Virus record (IMG/VR): IMGVR_UViG_3300009174_000001
Span: 1 to 38,465 of that record
Origin: a virus
Reading direction: 5' to 3' (one strand)
Length of the DNA: 38,465 nucleotides
Part shown: positions 12,413 through 20,619 of the stretch, piece after piece
Numbering within the stretch: position 1 is the first letter of the stretch
Layout of the letters: each line of letters begins with the position of its first letter
Program-made: the position numbers and the translations under genes
Notes under the pieces: generated by a model
Seen by the model: only the letters and a program-made list of their open reading frames with translations
Told to the model about the DNA's origin: nothing
The model's database searches: none

Positions 12413-13369
12413 TCAGGGCAGCTCCAGCAGATACACGGTGCCTCGGACCATGTAGCAGGCGACGCGGCCGGACGGATCCAGGGAGGCTTTCACGCGCTGG
12501 TCGTACTCGTTCCCCGCGTGCGCGCCATGTTCCACAAGCGGCGTCACCCCGGAGCCGTCGAGCGCCACCAGGCTGATGTGCGTGTCGCTGCTCCAGAGGC
12601 ACCGTTCGCCACGCACCGACACGTAGCCCATGTTCCAGGTCGAGAACAAGGGGACGCGATCGAAGGTGTCCAGGTCCAGCCGCACGCACGCCCCGGCCTG
12701 ATCGTCCTCACCGACCACGAACCCGGCCCCCATGTCGGCGTGCCCGATCGCGCCGTCTTCATCGCGGAGCCAGCGATCCGTGCCGCGTTCGAAGTCGAGG
12801 ATGCGATTGTCGAGGCGGGGCTTGTCGCGCTGAAACGTTTCTTTGATGAGCAGGAACCGCCCCGAGGCATCAATCGCCGACTCGTCGAGCTCGCCCTCGG
12901 CCCGGTAGAAGCGCTGCGCCTGCATGCTGCCCACGACGGTGCCGATCGGCTGATACGGCCCCTCCGTGGTGAGCTGCCGCACCGTGGCCGAGTAGAACGA
13001 GCCATCCTCGCTCGCGTGCGGCTGCCACAGATCGCAGCCGGGATGGGTCTCGCTGATGTCGAGCACCACCTCGTCTTGATCGGGCGAGAACGGCCCCACG
13101 CGGCGCAGTCGCGGCCCGTCGAGCACGATCAACCGGCCCTCACGGTCCCAGAACCAGCCTTCCCCTTCGCCCGTGTACGTCAGCAGCGCGCCGAGGCGGT
13201 CCACCTGTCGCGACGCGATGTCCACGCGCCAGAAATGCACCGTGCCGTCCGCATGGCCGTTGAACACCAAGACGGCGCCGTCCCGGATCACGGCGTTCGA
13301 CCAGTAGCTATACATGCGCGGCACGAGCTCGCCGTCGCGCGCGTCGGTCACTCGGAAGGGGGTCAGCAT
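12413..13369 (-). CDS. Beta-propeller protein at the end of the late operon
   Basis: 318 residues built of repeating blade-like segments: DGTVHFWRVDIASRQVDRLG, LIVLDGPRLRRVG, ILDFERGTDRWLRDEDGAIG, HISLVALDGSGVTPLVEHGA, GRVACYMVRGTVYLLELP. The strand spacing and H/W content resemble TolB/YVTN or oligogalacturonate-lyase-type propellers. Phage propellers are rare. Here it follows the endolysin, so it may be a virion decoration, a polysaccharide lyase, or a host-modifying protein. No catalytic residue can be assigned by eye. Confidence 0.6.
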   Translation of the reverse strand: MLTPFRVTDARDGELVPRMYSYWSNAVIRDGAVLVFNGHADGTVHFWRVDIASRQVDRLGALLTYTGEGEGWFWDREGRLIVLDGPRLRRVGPFSPDQDEVVLDISETHPGCDLWQPHASEDGSFYSATVRQLTTEGPYQPIGTVVGSMQAQRFYRAEGELDESAIDASGRFLLIKETFQRDKPRLDNRILDFERGTDRWLRDEDGAIGHADMGAGFVVGEDDQAGACVRLDLDTFDRVPLFSTWNMGYVSVRGERCLWSSDTHISLVALDGSGVTPLVEHGAHAGNEYDQRVKASLDPSGRVACYMVRGTVYLLELP

Positions 13370-13381
13370 CGAGGGGGCCCT

Positions 13382-13861
13382 CTACGAATCGTCGGCGCCG
13401 TACAGCAGGTTCTGTGCGATCCGCCGCGCCCAGCCCTTCCCGGCGGTCGGCCAGTTCTGCAACCGCGTCATGAAGGCGAGCCGTTCCCCGTTGAGTCGCA
13501 GAATGAGATCCGTTTCACTCAGCGCCGCGGCCGCCGCGCGACTGACGGGTCCCCAGTGGCCATCGTCCGCCACGCCGATCGCACGCTGGAGATACCGCAC
13601 GGCCGTGTCAATGCCGGAGTTCACGGCGAAGTCGAACACCTGAAACGCGACGCCGTCGTACAACTCGTCGGCGTGGATCCGCTGCCAGAAGTCGGCGAAG
13701 TAGATCCGCTTGGCGTCGAGGCGGGTCAGGCCTTTGATGTCGACGAGCGGGTACGATCGTTTCGAGATTCCCCAGTGCGTCTCGCCGCCCGGATCGCCCT
13801 GGCCGTCGGTGTAGCCGCCCTCGTGGCCCAGCAGCCGATCGAAGGCGATGTCCAACGTCAT
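13382..13861 (-). CDS. Endolysin, GH108 N-acetylmuramidase
   Basis: 159 residues. The N-terminus has LLGHEGGYTDGQGDPGG followed by HWGISKRSYP, the hallmark of glycoside hydrolase family 108, with catalytic Glu in HEGGY. FQVFDFAVNSG and AVRYLQRAIGVADDGHWGP (peptidoglycan-binding-like second half) fit the known two-part design. Cuts the glycan strands of the host wall at lysis. No signal peptide, so it needs the holin-like partner encoded just upstream. Overlaps that gene by four bases. Confidence 0.9.
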   Translation of the reverse strand: MTLDIAFDRLLGHEGGYTDGQGDPGGETHWGISKRSYPLVDIKGLTRLDAKRIYFADFWQRIHADELYDGVAFQVFDFAVNSGIDTAVRYLQRAIGVADDGHWGPVSRAAAAALSETDLILRLNGERLAFMTRLQNWPTAGKGWARRIAQNLLYGADDS

Positions 13862-14220
13862 GCCGCCGGCGGCGTCGCGATCAGCGCCGGCACCGCGGGC
13901 AGCGCCGCCTGCGCGGTCTCCACGGCGTGAATGCTCGTGATCACCGCGTCGATCCCATGGCCGGCAGCCTCGACCGCGAGCGCCGGATCGATCGTGCCGG
14001 GCTTGAGCGAGTTCAGTACGAGCGCGCCCTGCTCGACTTCGTGGAGGACGATCGCTTTCTTCTCGGGCCCGGTCTTGCCGGGCATCTGCTGCGCCTCGGC
14101 AATGCCTTTGATCATCACCGGAATCAACGGCGCCAGGACCGCGCCGCCCGGAACAACCATGAGCACGACGGGTGCTACGGCGCCGAGAATCGCCAAGAAT
14201 TTCCCGAAATCAAATCCCAT
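13858..14220 (-). CDS. Holin-like small membrane protein
   Basis: 120 residues from the ATG at 14220. Residues 6-44 hold FGKFLAILGAVAPVVLMVVP and AVLAPLIPVMIKGI, one or two membrane segments, then GKTGPEKKAIVLHEVEQGAL and Ala-rich helices. Proteins of this type are common near phage lysis genes, but the function is not settled. Position beside the endolysin favours a lysis role. The frame stays open upstream to a GTG at 14391, but the last codons before 14220 look like a leader with GAGAGAGA. Confidence 0.6.
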   Translation of the reverse strand: MGFDFGKFLAILGAVAPVVLMVVPGGAVLAPLIPVMIKGIAEAQQMPGKTGPEKKAIVLHEVEQGALVLNSLKPGTIDPALAVEAAGHGIDAVITSIHAVETAQAALPAVPALIATPPAA

Positions 14221-14391
14221 GTGGTGTCTCTCTCTTCCTCTGTGTACTGGGTGCTCCTCGCGCCATTCTTCCCGCCGGACGATCTGCGCCAACGTGTCGA
14301 GCGTGATCGTCTGGCCGCCGTGCCGTTGCCAGTCGGCGATCATCTGCAGGAGTCGCTGCGTCGGGCGCTCGTCGACGGGGCCGCGTCTCAC
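14221..14391 (-). other. In-frame open stretch upstream of the holin-like gene
   Basis: From a GTG directly after the previous stop (TGAGTG) the frame reads 57 codons with typical GC-rich codon use (RPTQRLLQMIADWQRHGGQT), then switches to AGA, GTA and CCA codons just before the ATG at 14220. It could be a true N-terminal extension, or a small separate gene that lost its stop codon. Confidence 0.35.
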
Positions 14392-15360
14392 TCAGAGCGG
14401 ATCCCCGGACGGCATTCTCGATCCATTGCCGAACCCGGACATCCCCTTGCCGTTGTAACTCGTCGTACACGTCAGCAGGTACCCGACGAGATCGCCTTCG
14501 TCTTCCGAGCAACGGCCGTCGAATTGATCCTGCGCCGTGGATTCGAACGCGACGAGCGCGAAGTCTTTCTCCACGCCGCCGCGCCGCGAGCGCCCCATGT
14601 TCCCCTTCCCGGTGTGCCCGGAGAACGGATCGAGCGTGTCTTTCATCTTGTCCTGATAGAGCTGCGGGTCGCGTCGCGCTTCGGTCGTATTGCCTTGATG
14701 GTGCGCGCCGGTCAGGTACGGCTGCATCGCCGCCCACCAGGTGAAGCGATCGACGACGTCGATCGATCCGTACCGATCGGTCCAGACTTCCCCGCCCGTC
14801 TTCCACCAGGCCAGCGCGTGATTCATCCAGTGGGTGAACAGCGGCACGTCCTGGGGAATCCGCTCCGCGACGTACCGGATGATCGCGATGAGCGTGTTGC
14901 CGGGCGCGTTGTATTTGTCGAGTTGCCAGCCGACGCAGGCGTGGTCGACGACGTCCGCCTCGAGCAGCTCGTCGAGGATCGGGTCCATGATCGGTGTCCA
15001 CTGATCGACGGTCGCCCGGAAGAACCCCCACTCTTCACAGAGGAACCATTCATCACAGAACAACCCGACCGCCTGCGCGCGCTGGGACAACTCGATGTGC
15101 TCAGCGATCGAATGCCCGTAGTGGAGCGCATGCCCGATCGAGCGCTGCAGATGTGAATAGCCGCGCTCGGCGTACGCCAGGAGAAACCGGTCCTGCCAGT
15201 CGCGCGGGTAGTTGTCGAGCAGCGCGGCCATCATCACGTCCGAGCTGCCGCCGGGCACGAGCGGCGCGCCTGGGATCTGCAGGCCGCAGAAGTTCCCCCG
15301 GTAGAACTCGAGCGTCCGCGGCGGCGGCGGCGTGAACGGCAGCACGTGGTCGTACGTCAC
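14392..15360 (-). CDS. Putative tail-associated hydrolase (TIM-barrel-like)
   Basis: 322 residues from a GTG at 15360. LEFYRGNFCGLQIPGAPLVP, DWQDRFLLAYAERGYSHLQ and VDHACVGWQLDKYNAPGNTL show aromatic-rich strand-helix alternation as in glycoside hydrolases, and EVWTDRYGSIDVVDRFTWW supports a sugar-binding cleft. The C-terminus turns glycine-rich. Not assigned to a named family. Located after the fibre and esterase genes, so a receptor-polysaccharide role is likely. The frame is open and proline-rich for about 30 codons upstream of the GTG without another start. Confidence 0.5.
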   Translation of the reverse strand: MTYDHVLPFTPPPPRTLEFYRGNFCGLQIPGAPLVPGGSSDVMMAALLDNYPRDWQDRFLLAYAERGYSHLQRSIGHALHYGHSIAEHIELSQRAQAVGLFCDEWFLCEEWGFFRATVDQWTPIMDPILDELLEADVVDHACVGWQLDKYNAPGNTLIAIIRYVAERIPQDVPLFTHWMNHALAWWKTGGEVWTDRYGSIDVVDRFTWWAAMQPYLTGAHHQGNTTEARRDPQLYQDKMKDTLDPFSGHTGKGNMGRSRRGGVEKDFALVAFESTAQDQFDGRCSEDEGDLVGYLLTCTTSYNGKGMSGFGNGSRMPSGDPL

Positions 15361-15436
15361 GGGCGCCGGGAACGGCCCGAGCGGCGCGCGGCGGATCGGC
15401 GGCGGGAACGTAGCCGGGGGCTGCTCCGGCGGTCCG

Positions 15437-15718
15437 TCAGCGACGCCGAAGACTCACCGGGAGTGGCGGGCCTTGCAGATTCGGGCGGGAGTAGACGCCC
15501 GCGTACGGATGAAAGCCGTCCGCTTCCACGCGCACCGTGACGGCGTCGATCGTCGCGATCCCGTCGGCGCCACTGATCGCCGGCGTGGTGGTCGAGTCGT
15601 CGACCTTGGTGCCGCCACTGCCGATTGCGACGCGCGCGCCCGCGATCGGGGGCCAGGTGTCTTCCGCGGTCCCGTCGTCCTGATGGGCGCGCACGACGAT
15701 GCGCAGGCCGAGATCCAT
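15437..15718 (-). CDS. Small Ig-like/carboxypeptidase-regulatory-like tail protein
   Basis: 93 residues. DLGLRIVVRAHQDD, PIAGARVAIGSGG, GADGIATIDAVTVRVEADGF has the strand pattern of a CarboxypepD_reg or Ig-like fold, the typical sugar-binding or spacer domain in phage tails. It is flanked by the SGNH esterase and the putative hydrolase. It could be the spacer of the downstream protein if frames were joined. See findings. Confidence 0.6.
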   Translation of the reverse strand: MDLGLRIVVRAHQDDGTAEDTWPPIAGARVAIGSGGTKVDDSTTTPAISGADGIATIDAVTVRVEADGFHPYAGVYSRPNLQGPPLPVSLRRR

Positions 15719-15723
15719 TGAGG

Positions 15724-16599
15724 TTACGCCTCCTCCTCGATGCCGAGCGCGCCGGTCGCGTCCACGATCAGCCGCCCGCCTCGCAAGAGCACGCCGTTGG
15801 AGTAGAGGAACAGCGGCACGCCCGCCTTCGTCCCGCCGATCCGGAACCCCTCGGGCCCGGCCTGGAGGAAGGCGTACCGTTGGCCGCCGCGGTTCGGGCC
15901 GAAGTTCACGCAGGAGGCCGAATCGCCCGCCCGTCCTCGAATCTGCCACGCCACGGCGGAGCTCGGGACACAGACGTCCTCGGTCACGCCGACGTACCAC
16001 TGGGCGGCCGTCCACGTCACGCGGTCGTAGATGGCATTCCCGAGCGCGATCATCCCCTCGGGATTGGGATGCAGATGATCGAACGTGCCATCGCCGTAGC
16101 GCGTGTACGCGGGCGACTGCAGCGCGCGCGCGTCACTCGGATCGCCGAGCGCGCCGTAGCCGTCGACGACGTAATCAACATCTACGGCGTCCGTCGTGAT
16201 CCAGCGGTTGACGGCGTCGGTCGCGGCCTGGCGATCCGGGGTCCATGCCCAGCTTTCATTCCCCAGGAACGGCAGGATCGTCACGGCGACGACGCGCGTC
16301 TTGACGGCGTGCGCGGCGCTGTACATCGCCTGCAGGTGGGCGATCGTCTCCGCCGCGGGCCAGTCCGCCGCGCGGTCATTGATGCCGCCGAGGATCACGA
16401 CGTAGTCCGCGTCGCCCGCGTCGAGGACCGCGCCCGGGAATTGCGCGCGCAGGTCCGCGGTGGTCCCGCCACTGAGGCCGGTCCCGAGCCGCACGACCGA
16501 GCCGGACCCGAAGTCGGCGGTCAGCCGCGCGAGGACCTGCGCCTGCCACTGCTGCCGCAGCGTGATCGAATCGCCGATCGTGACGACGGTGACGGTCAT
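15724..16599 (-). CDS. SGNH/GDSL-type esterase tail protein
   Basis: 291 residues. Block I is TVVTIGDSITLRQQW, with the Ser nucleophile in GDS. LGTGLSGGT gives the oxyanion Gly. GGINDR is the GxND block. FDHLHPNPEGM carries the catalytic Asp and His. Such enzymes deacetylate or de-esterify surface glycans and occur in many phage tail tips. After about 215 residues the protein continues as a small beta-rich domain (GGQRYAFLQAGPEGFRIGG) likely for attachment or trimerisation. Overlaps the fibre gene by four bases. Confidence 0.8.
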   Translation of the reverse strand: MTVTVVTIGDSITLRQQWQAQVLARLTADFGSGSVVRLGTGLSGGTTADLRAQFPGAVLDAGDADYVVILGGINDRAADWPAAETIAHLQAMYSAAHAVKTRVVAVTILPFLGNESWAWTPDRQAATDAVNRWITTDAVDVDYVVDGYGALGDPSDARALQSPAYTRYGDGTFDHLHPNPEGMIALGNAIYDRVTWTAAQWYVGVTEDVCVPSSAVAWQIRGRAGDSASCVNFGPNRGGQRYAFLQAGPEGFRIGGTKAGVPLFLYSNGVLLRGGRLIVDATGALGIEEEA

Positions 16600-17603
16600 C
16601 CTGGGATCACCCCCGTGATGCCACTCAAGGTGCCCACGCCCTGCAACCCGTACCACGTGGTCGTCCCCGTGGCCTGCGCGTACTCGAGCCAACTGTAGTA
16701 ATGGAACCCCACGGCGGGCAGGGTCCGCAGGGCCGCGGTCACCGCCATCGCCAGGTTCGCCGAGGGACAGGTTTGTAACGCGTGTACGGAGGCGGCGTGC
16801 GCGGCGGTGATCGAGTCTTCCCCGATCGCGACATACGCGTACCCCGTCCCGGAGTTGTCGAACTGCCCGACGACGCTGACGGCGATCGCGACCTCCGCCA
16901 CGCCCACCACGACGGCGAGCTGGTTCCCCGCCGCGGCCCGGGCCTGCCGCAGGGTGGCGAGGGTGTAGGTCCACGAGTTCGCCCCGCCCTGCGTCACGCG
17001 CAGCGGCCGGTCGACCCGGTTGGCGTAATTCCAGAGGAGCCGCTTCGCGACGCTGTCTTCGGTCGTCGTCGTCGAGGTCGTGTGGAACGTGCCGAGATAG
17101 CGGCGCGTCAACGCGCCCGTCTTGCAGTAGACGCCGTCTTGCCGCACGATCGCCGTCGCCCGCGCCGTCTTACTCGTCCAGGCCAGGAGTTCGAGCGCCA
17201 CGGCCCCCGCGTTGTCGTACGCGAACACGTCGTAGGGCAGATCGGTGGTCAGGGTCCCGAGGGCGAGCGTCTTCTCGGTGAACGTGCGACTCACCCACGC
17301 GCTCCCGCTGTAGAGCGAGATCCGATCGCCGGTGTAGGGCGTGAAGTACAGGGTCGTGGCGGCGGTCACATCGGCCGTCGTCACGGGGACGCCTGTCGTC
17401 AGGGTGAGGCGACCGTCACACACCCGCGGATCGACCACGGCCGCCACGGTCGCGGCATCGCCCGCTGTGATCGCCGCGACCGTGTCGGCCTCGGCCACAT
17501 CGATCGCGTCGAGCAGTGCGTCCATGTAGGCCAGGTTGACGACGGTGCCGGTTTCCCCGCTCCCGTCGTCGTCGGTGCCAACCCAGGATCGATCGATCGC
17601 CAT
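16596..17603 (-). CDS. Tail fibre / appendage protein
   Basis: 335 residues. The beginning has a helical segment (YMDALLDAIDVAEADTVAAI), then CDGRLTLTTGVPVTTADVTA, LYFTPYTGDRISLYSG, the pattern of phage tail-appendage proteins that recur at fibre genes. The rest is beta-rich with Thr/Ala content and ends GTGTTTWYGLQGVGTLSG. Follows the hub gene and precedes the esterase, so it is probably part of the adsorption tip. Confidence 0.7.
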   Translation of the reverse strand: MAIDRSWVGTDDDGSGETGTVVNLAYMDALLDAIDVAEADTVAAITAGDAATVAAVVDPRVCDGRLTLTTGVPVTTADVTAATTLYFTPYTGDRISLYSGSAWVSRTFTEKTLALGTLTTDLPYDVFAYDNAGAVALELLAWTSKTARATAIVRQDGVYCKTGALTRRYLGTFHTTSTTTTEDSVAKRLLWNYANRVDRPLRVTQGGANSWTYTLATLRQARAAAGNQLAVVVGVAEVAIAVSVVGQFDNSGTGYAYVAIGEDSITAAHAASVHALQTCPSANLAMAVTAALRTLPAVGFHYYSWLEYAQATGTTTWYGLQGVGTLSGITGVIPG

Positions 17604-17616
17604 GGGAGTCCTACCT

Positions 17617-20600
17617 TCAGTCGTTCGAGACCGTCACGGCGAAATCCGGATGGATCGCCGGGGTGAAGTGCGAGATCGTGACTTCCTTAATCGGGAGGTC
17701 CGCGATCAGGTTCGTCGCGCCGCCGAGATTGAACGAGGCTAAGCCGCCCGCGTAGGCGTTCTGGTCCTTGCACGTGTAGGTCGCGCTCACGGACTGGTGG
17801 CCCTTCTTGGCCAGGTGCGCCACGCCGCGCGCGGTCGCTTCCGTGAACGAGAGCCGGCGATCTTGAATGACGTCTTCCTTGATGCCGTCGTGCGTGACTT
17901 CGGCCGTCGTGAGTAAGGCCGACAAGGCCGCTTGCCCCGGGAGATCGTCGACCTGCACCCGCAGATTGACGTCGTCGCCTTTCAGGATCGTGAACCGGAT
18001 CGATCCGGCGCCCGTCGCGGGAATCCCGGTGAGTTGCGGCGCCGCCGTGATGTTCGAGTTGTAGCCGATGGCCGCGACGATCGCGCCCGCGCCGCTCGCG
18101 GGAATCCCCGTCAACGTGCTCCCGGTTTTCCCCGTGTAGCGGATGACCTGCGTCCCGTTGCCGATGACGGCCCAGCCGCCGCCGGTCGCGAACGCGCCCG
18201 TGCCCGCGACGATCAGGGACGTCTCCCCGGCTTTGACCTGGCCGGCCGGTTGGGTGAGGCCCGACCCATCGGTGATCGGCACGTTGGCCCCGAGGCTGCC
18301 GTCGGCCATCGTGATCGTATAGGTGCTGTCGGTGTTGTTCGCAATCGTGGTGACGAGCTTCAACTGCGATCCCGCCGCGGCCGTCATGTAGACCTTGCGA
18401 GCCGTGACACTGGCCGCGCCGATCGGGATGCCGGTGAGCGCGATCTGATTCGCCGTCGCCGTGTTGACGCTGGGGGCGTTCGCGCCGAGACTCGCGTTCG
18501 TCACCGTGTCCGTAAACGTCGTGTCGGTCGCGTTGAGTGTGGTCACGAGCTTGTACGTGCCCGTGCTGTTGAAGCGCCGATAGAGCTTCCGCCCCGTGAC
18601 GAGCGCGCCGCCCAGCGGGATCGCGGTCAACGGGATCCGTTGCAGGTAGGCGGTGTTCGTGACCGGCGCCGCCGCGCCGAGACTCGCGTTGGCGGTCGTG
18701 TCGCTGTAGGTGGATCCCGAGCTGCTCGTGACGAGCTTCAAGCCCGCGCCGCCGGAGCGTCGATAGAGCTTCCAATTCCCAGAGGGGAGGCCGGTCAAGG
18801 GAATGACATGCGGCCCCGGCGCTGACGTCAGTGGCGCGCCCGTGTGCGTGAAATACACGAAGTCGGAATACCCCGTGTCGAACTGGTTGTCATTCGCGAA
18901 CGCGGTCGTCGTGTTGTCGGCGATGTCTTCGTAGTGGCTGGTCGCCCAGTTGTCGACGGTCTGATAGATGCGCCGCCCGATGACAGACACATCGCCCACT
19001 GAGACCGTCGCGTCCCAGCCGCGATTGTTCGCATTCAAGGTCGCCGACGCTTCCACCGACGGCAACGACACGTACCCGCCCGCATACAGAAAGGCGTACT
19101 TGATCCTGATCGTGACCGGCGCTGTGTGAGTGCCACTGGGCCACACCGCCCCTTCGGCGATGGTCGGCGCGACGGCGGGCGCCGCGAGATCCCCCACCGT
19201 GACCTGTCCACTGATCGGACTGGGCGTCGTCTCGCCGATCGCGGTCACGGTCGTCACGGCGTAGTCGTGCGCGCCGACATCCACGCCGCCGAAGGTCGTC
19301 GGCGTGCCCGGCGTCGGCGCACTCGACGGCGCGGCCGTCACCGTCGTCGCTTTCAACACGGACGGTCCCGGCGTGGTCTCGCCCGCGGCCGTCACGAACG
19401 TCACCGCGTAGTCATGATCGCCGGGATTGGGCCCGGTCCCGATCGTGGGCGTGCCGGCCGTCGGCGCGTCGACCGGCGCCGCCACCACGCCGACCGTGAT
19501 CGCCGCGATCGGACTCGGCAACGATTCGCCCGCCGCGGTGACGAAGGTGATCGCGACCGTGTGGGCGCCATCCGTCACGCCGGCCCCGCCCGCGAGCGTC
19601 GCCACCGGTGCACTCGTCGGCGACGCGCCCGGCCCGACCAACCCCCCGCCGCCGCCCAGCGTGCGCCCGGTATACGTGATGTGCTTGGGCCCTTGCGGGC
19701 CACTCTTCACCGTGCCGCCGGTCTCCTGGTACCACTCGGCGTTGGTGACCGGCAGGATCGTTTCGCCCGCCGCGACGTCGGTGCTGGCGTTGCTGCCGCC
19801 GCCTTCCACATACACGCGCGTGATCCATTGGCTCGGGTCGCGCTGAATGACCAGATCCCGCAGCGACCGCCCATAGACCGCGTTGATCAGCGTCGGCGGC
19901 GTGCGGCTCGTGTCGGCATCGACGAAACACCGCACGACTTTGTGATAGTCACAGGTCCAGTCGCCCGTGGGTGATCCGCGCTGACAGAGCCGCGTCAACA
20001 CACTCGGCAGGGGTTCCTCCGTCGCCGTGAATTCCTCGACGTCGGCGAAGCCGTCCTGCACCTCGACCGTGTAGCCGGGCGCGTAGGTCGCGATCAGCTC
20101 GGCGGCGATCAGCGCGACGGTCGTGTACCAGCGGCCCGTCACGATCAGCTTCTGGAGGCCCCACGTGTAATCGATACACGAACAGTCGAACTCCTGATTG
20201 GACGGGATGCCGACGTACCGCTGCGTCGTCGGGAGCACCGTGCCGCCGAAGCGCCGCTGTCGATTGTTGAGCGAGCCGAGCGTGACAATCACGTCCATGC
20301 CGCCCGTGAGCGTGAAGCCTTTCGCGGTGAAGCTCGCGCGGCTGGGGTCGTGGCCCGTGATCTCGCGGATGACGAGGTCGCGAATCTTGTAGCTGTCGTC
20401 GGTCTTCTGGTACGCGCGCGGGACGCCGTCGACCTGCACGAAGACTTTCGGCGAGTGATAGTTCAGGCGCGTGGCGCCGAGCCGCGCGACATTCAACAGG
20501 CTGTAGAGCGGGACCTGCACGCCCGCGAGGACCGGGAAGTTCAGCCGCCCGGCCCCGAGACGCAGGATATTGAGGCGGGAGACCGTGCGCGCGTGATCCG

Positions 20601-20619
20601 ATCCGCTGAGGCCCGCCAT
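17617..20619 (-). CDS. Large tail hub / central tail-tip protein with inserted Ig-like repeats
   Basis: 1000 residues. Residues 1-300 form a hub-like part (VFVQVDGVPRAYQKTDDSYK, DCSCIDYTWGLQKLIVTGR). About 330-780 hold repeats of two kinds: HDYAVTFVTAAGETTP-like strands (three or more) and KLVTT...NASLGAxAP units (three to four). The C-terminus (about 810-1000) returns to hub-type sequence and ends ASFNLGGATNLIADLPIKEV. The repeats therefore look inserted into the hub. Located after the tape measure, the standard place for hub and tail-tip proteins. Confidence 0.75.
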   Translation of the reverse strand: MAGLSGSDHARTVSRLNILRLGAGRLNFPVLAGVQVPLYSLLNVARLGATRLNYHSPKVFVQVDGVPRAYQKTDDSYKIRDLVIREITGHDPSRASFTAKGFTLTGGMDVIVTLGSLNNRQRRFGGTVLPTTQRYVGIPSNQEFDCSCIDYTWGLQKLIVTGRWYTTVALIAAELIATYAPGYTVEVQDGFADVEEFTATEEPLPSVLTRLCQRGSPTGDWTCDYHKVVRCFVDADTSRTPPTLINAVYGRSLRDLVIQRDPSQWITRVYVEGGGSNASTDVAAGETILPVTNAEWYQETGGTVKSGPQGPKHITYTGRTLGGGGGLVGPGASPTSAPVATLAGGAGVTDGAHTVAITFVTAAGESLPSPIAAITVGVVAAPVDAPTAGTPTIGTGPNPGDHDYAVTFVTAAGETTPGPSVLKATTVTAAPSSAPTPGTPTTFGGVDVGAHDYAVTTVTAIGETTPSPISGQVTVGDLAAPAVAPTIAEGAVWPSGTHTAPVTIRIKYAFLYAGGYVSLPSVEASATLNANNRGWDATVSVGDVSVIGRRIYQTVDNWATSHYEDIADNTTTAFANDNQFDTGYSDFVYFTHTGAPLTSAPGPHVIPLTGLPSGNWKLYRRSGGAGLKLVTSSSGSTYSDTTANASLGAAAPVTNTAYLQRIPLTAIPLGGALVTGRKLYRRFNSTGTYKLVTTLNATDTTFTDTVTNASLGANAPSVNTATANQIALTGIPIGAASVTARKVYMTAAAGSQLKLVTTIANNTDSTYTITMADGSLGANVPITDGSGLTQPAGQVKAGETSLIVAGTGAFATGGGWAVIGNGTQVIRYTGKTGSTLTGIPASGAGAIVAAIGYNSNITAAPQLTGIPATGAGSIRFTILKGDDVNLRVQVDDLPGQAALSALLTTAEVTHDGIKEDVIQDRRLSFTEATARGVAHLAKKGHQSVSATYTCKDQNAYAGGLASFNLGGATNLIADLPIKEVTISHFTPAIHPDFAVTVSND

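Noticed and set aside
12518-13930. 470-codon plus-strand open frame opposite the beta-propeller and endolysin
   Set aside because: It is antisense to the GH108 endolysin, which has clear catalytic motifs, and it has no recognisable domain.
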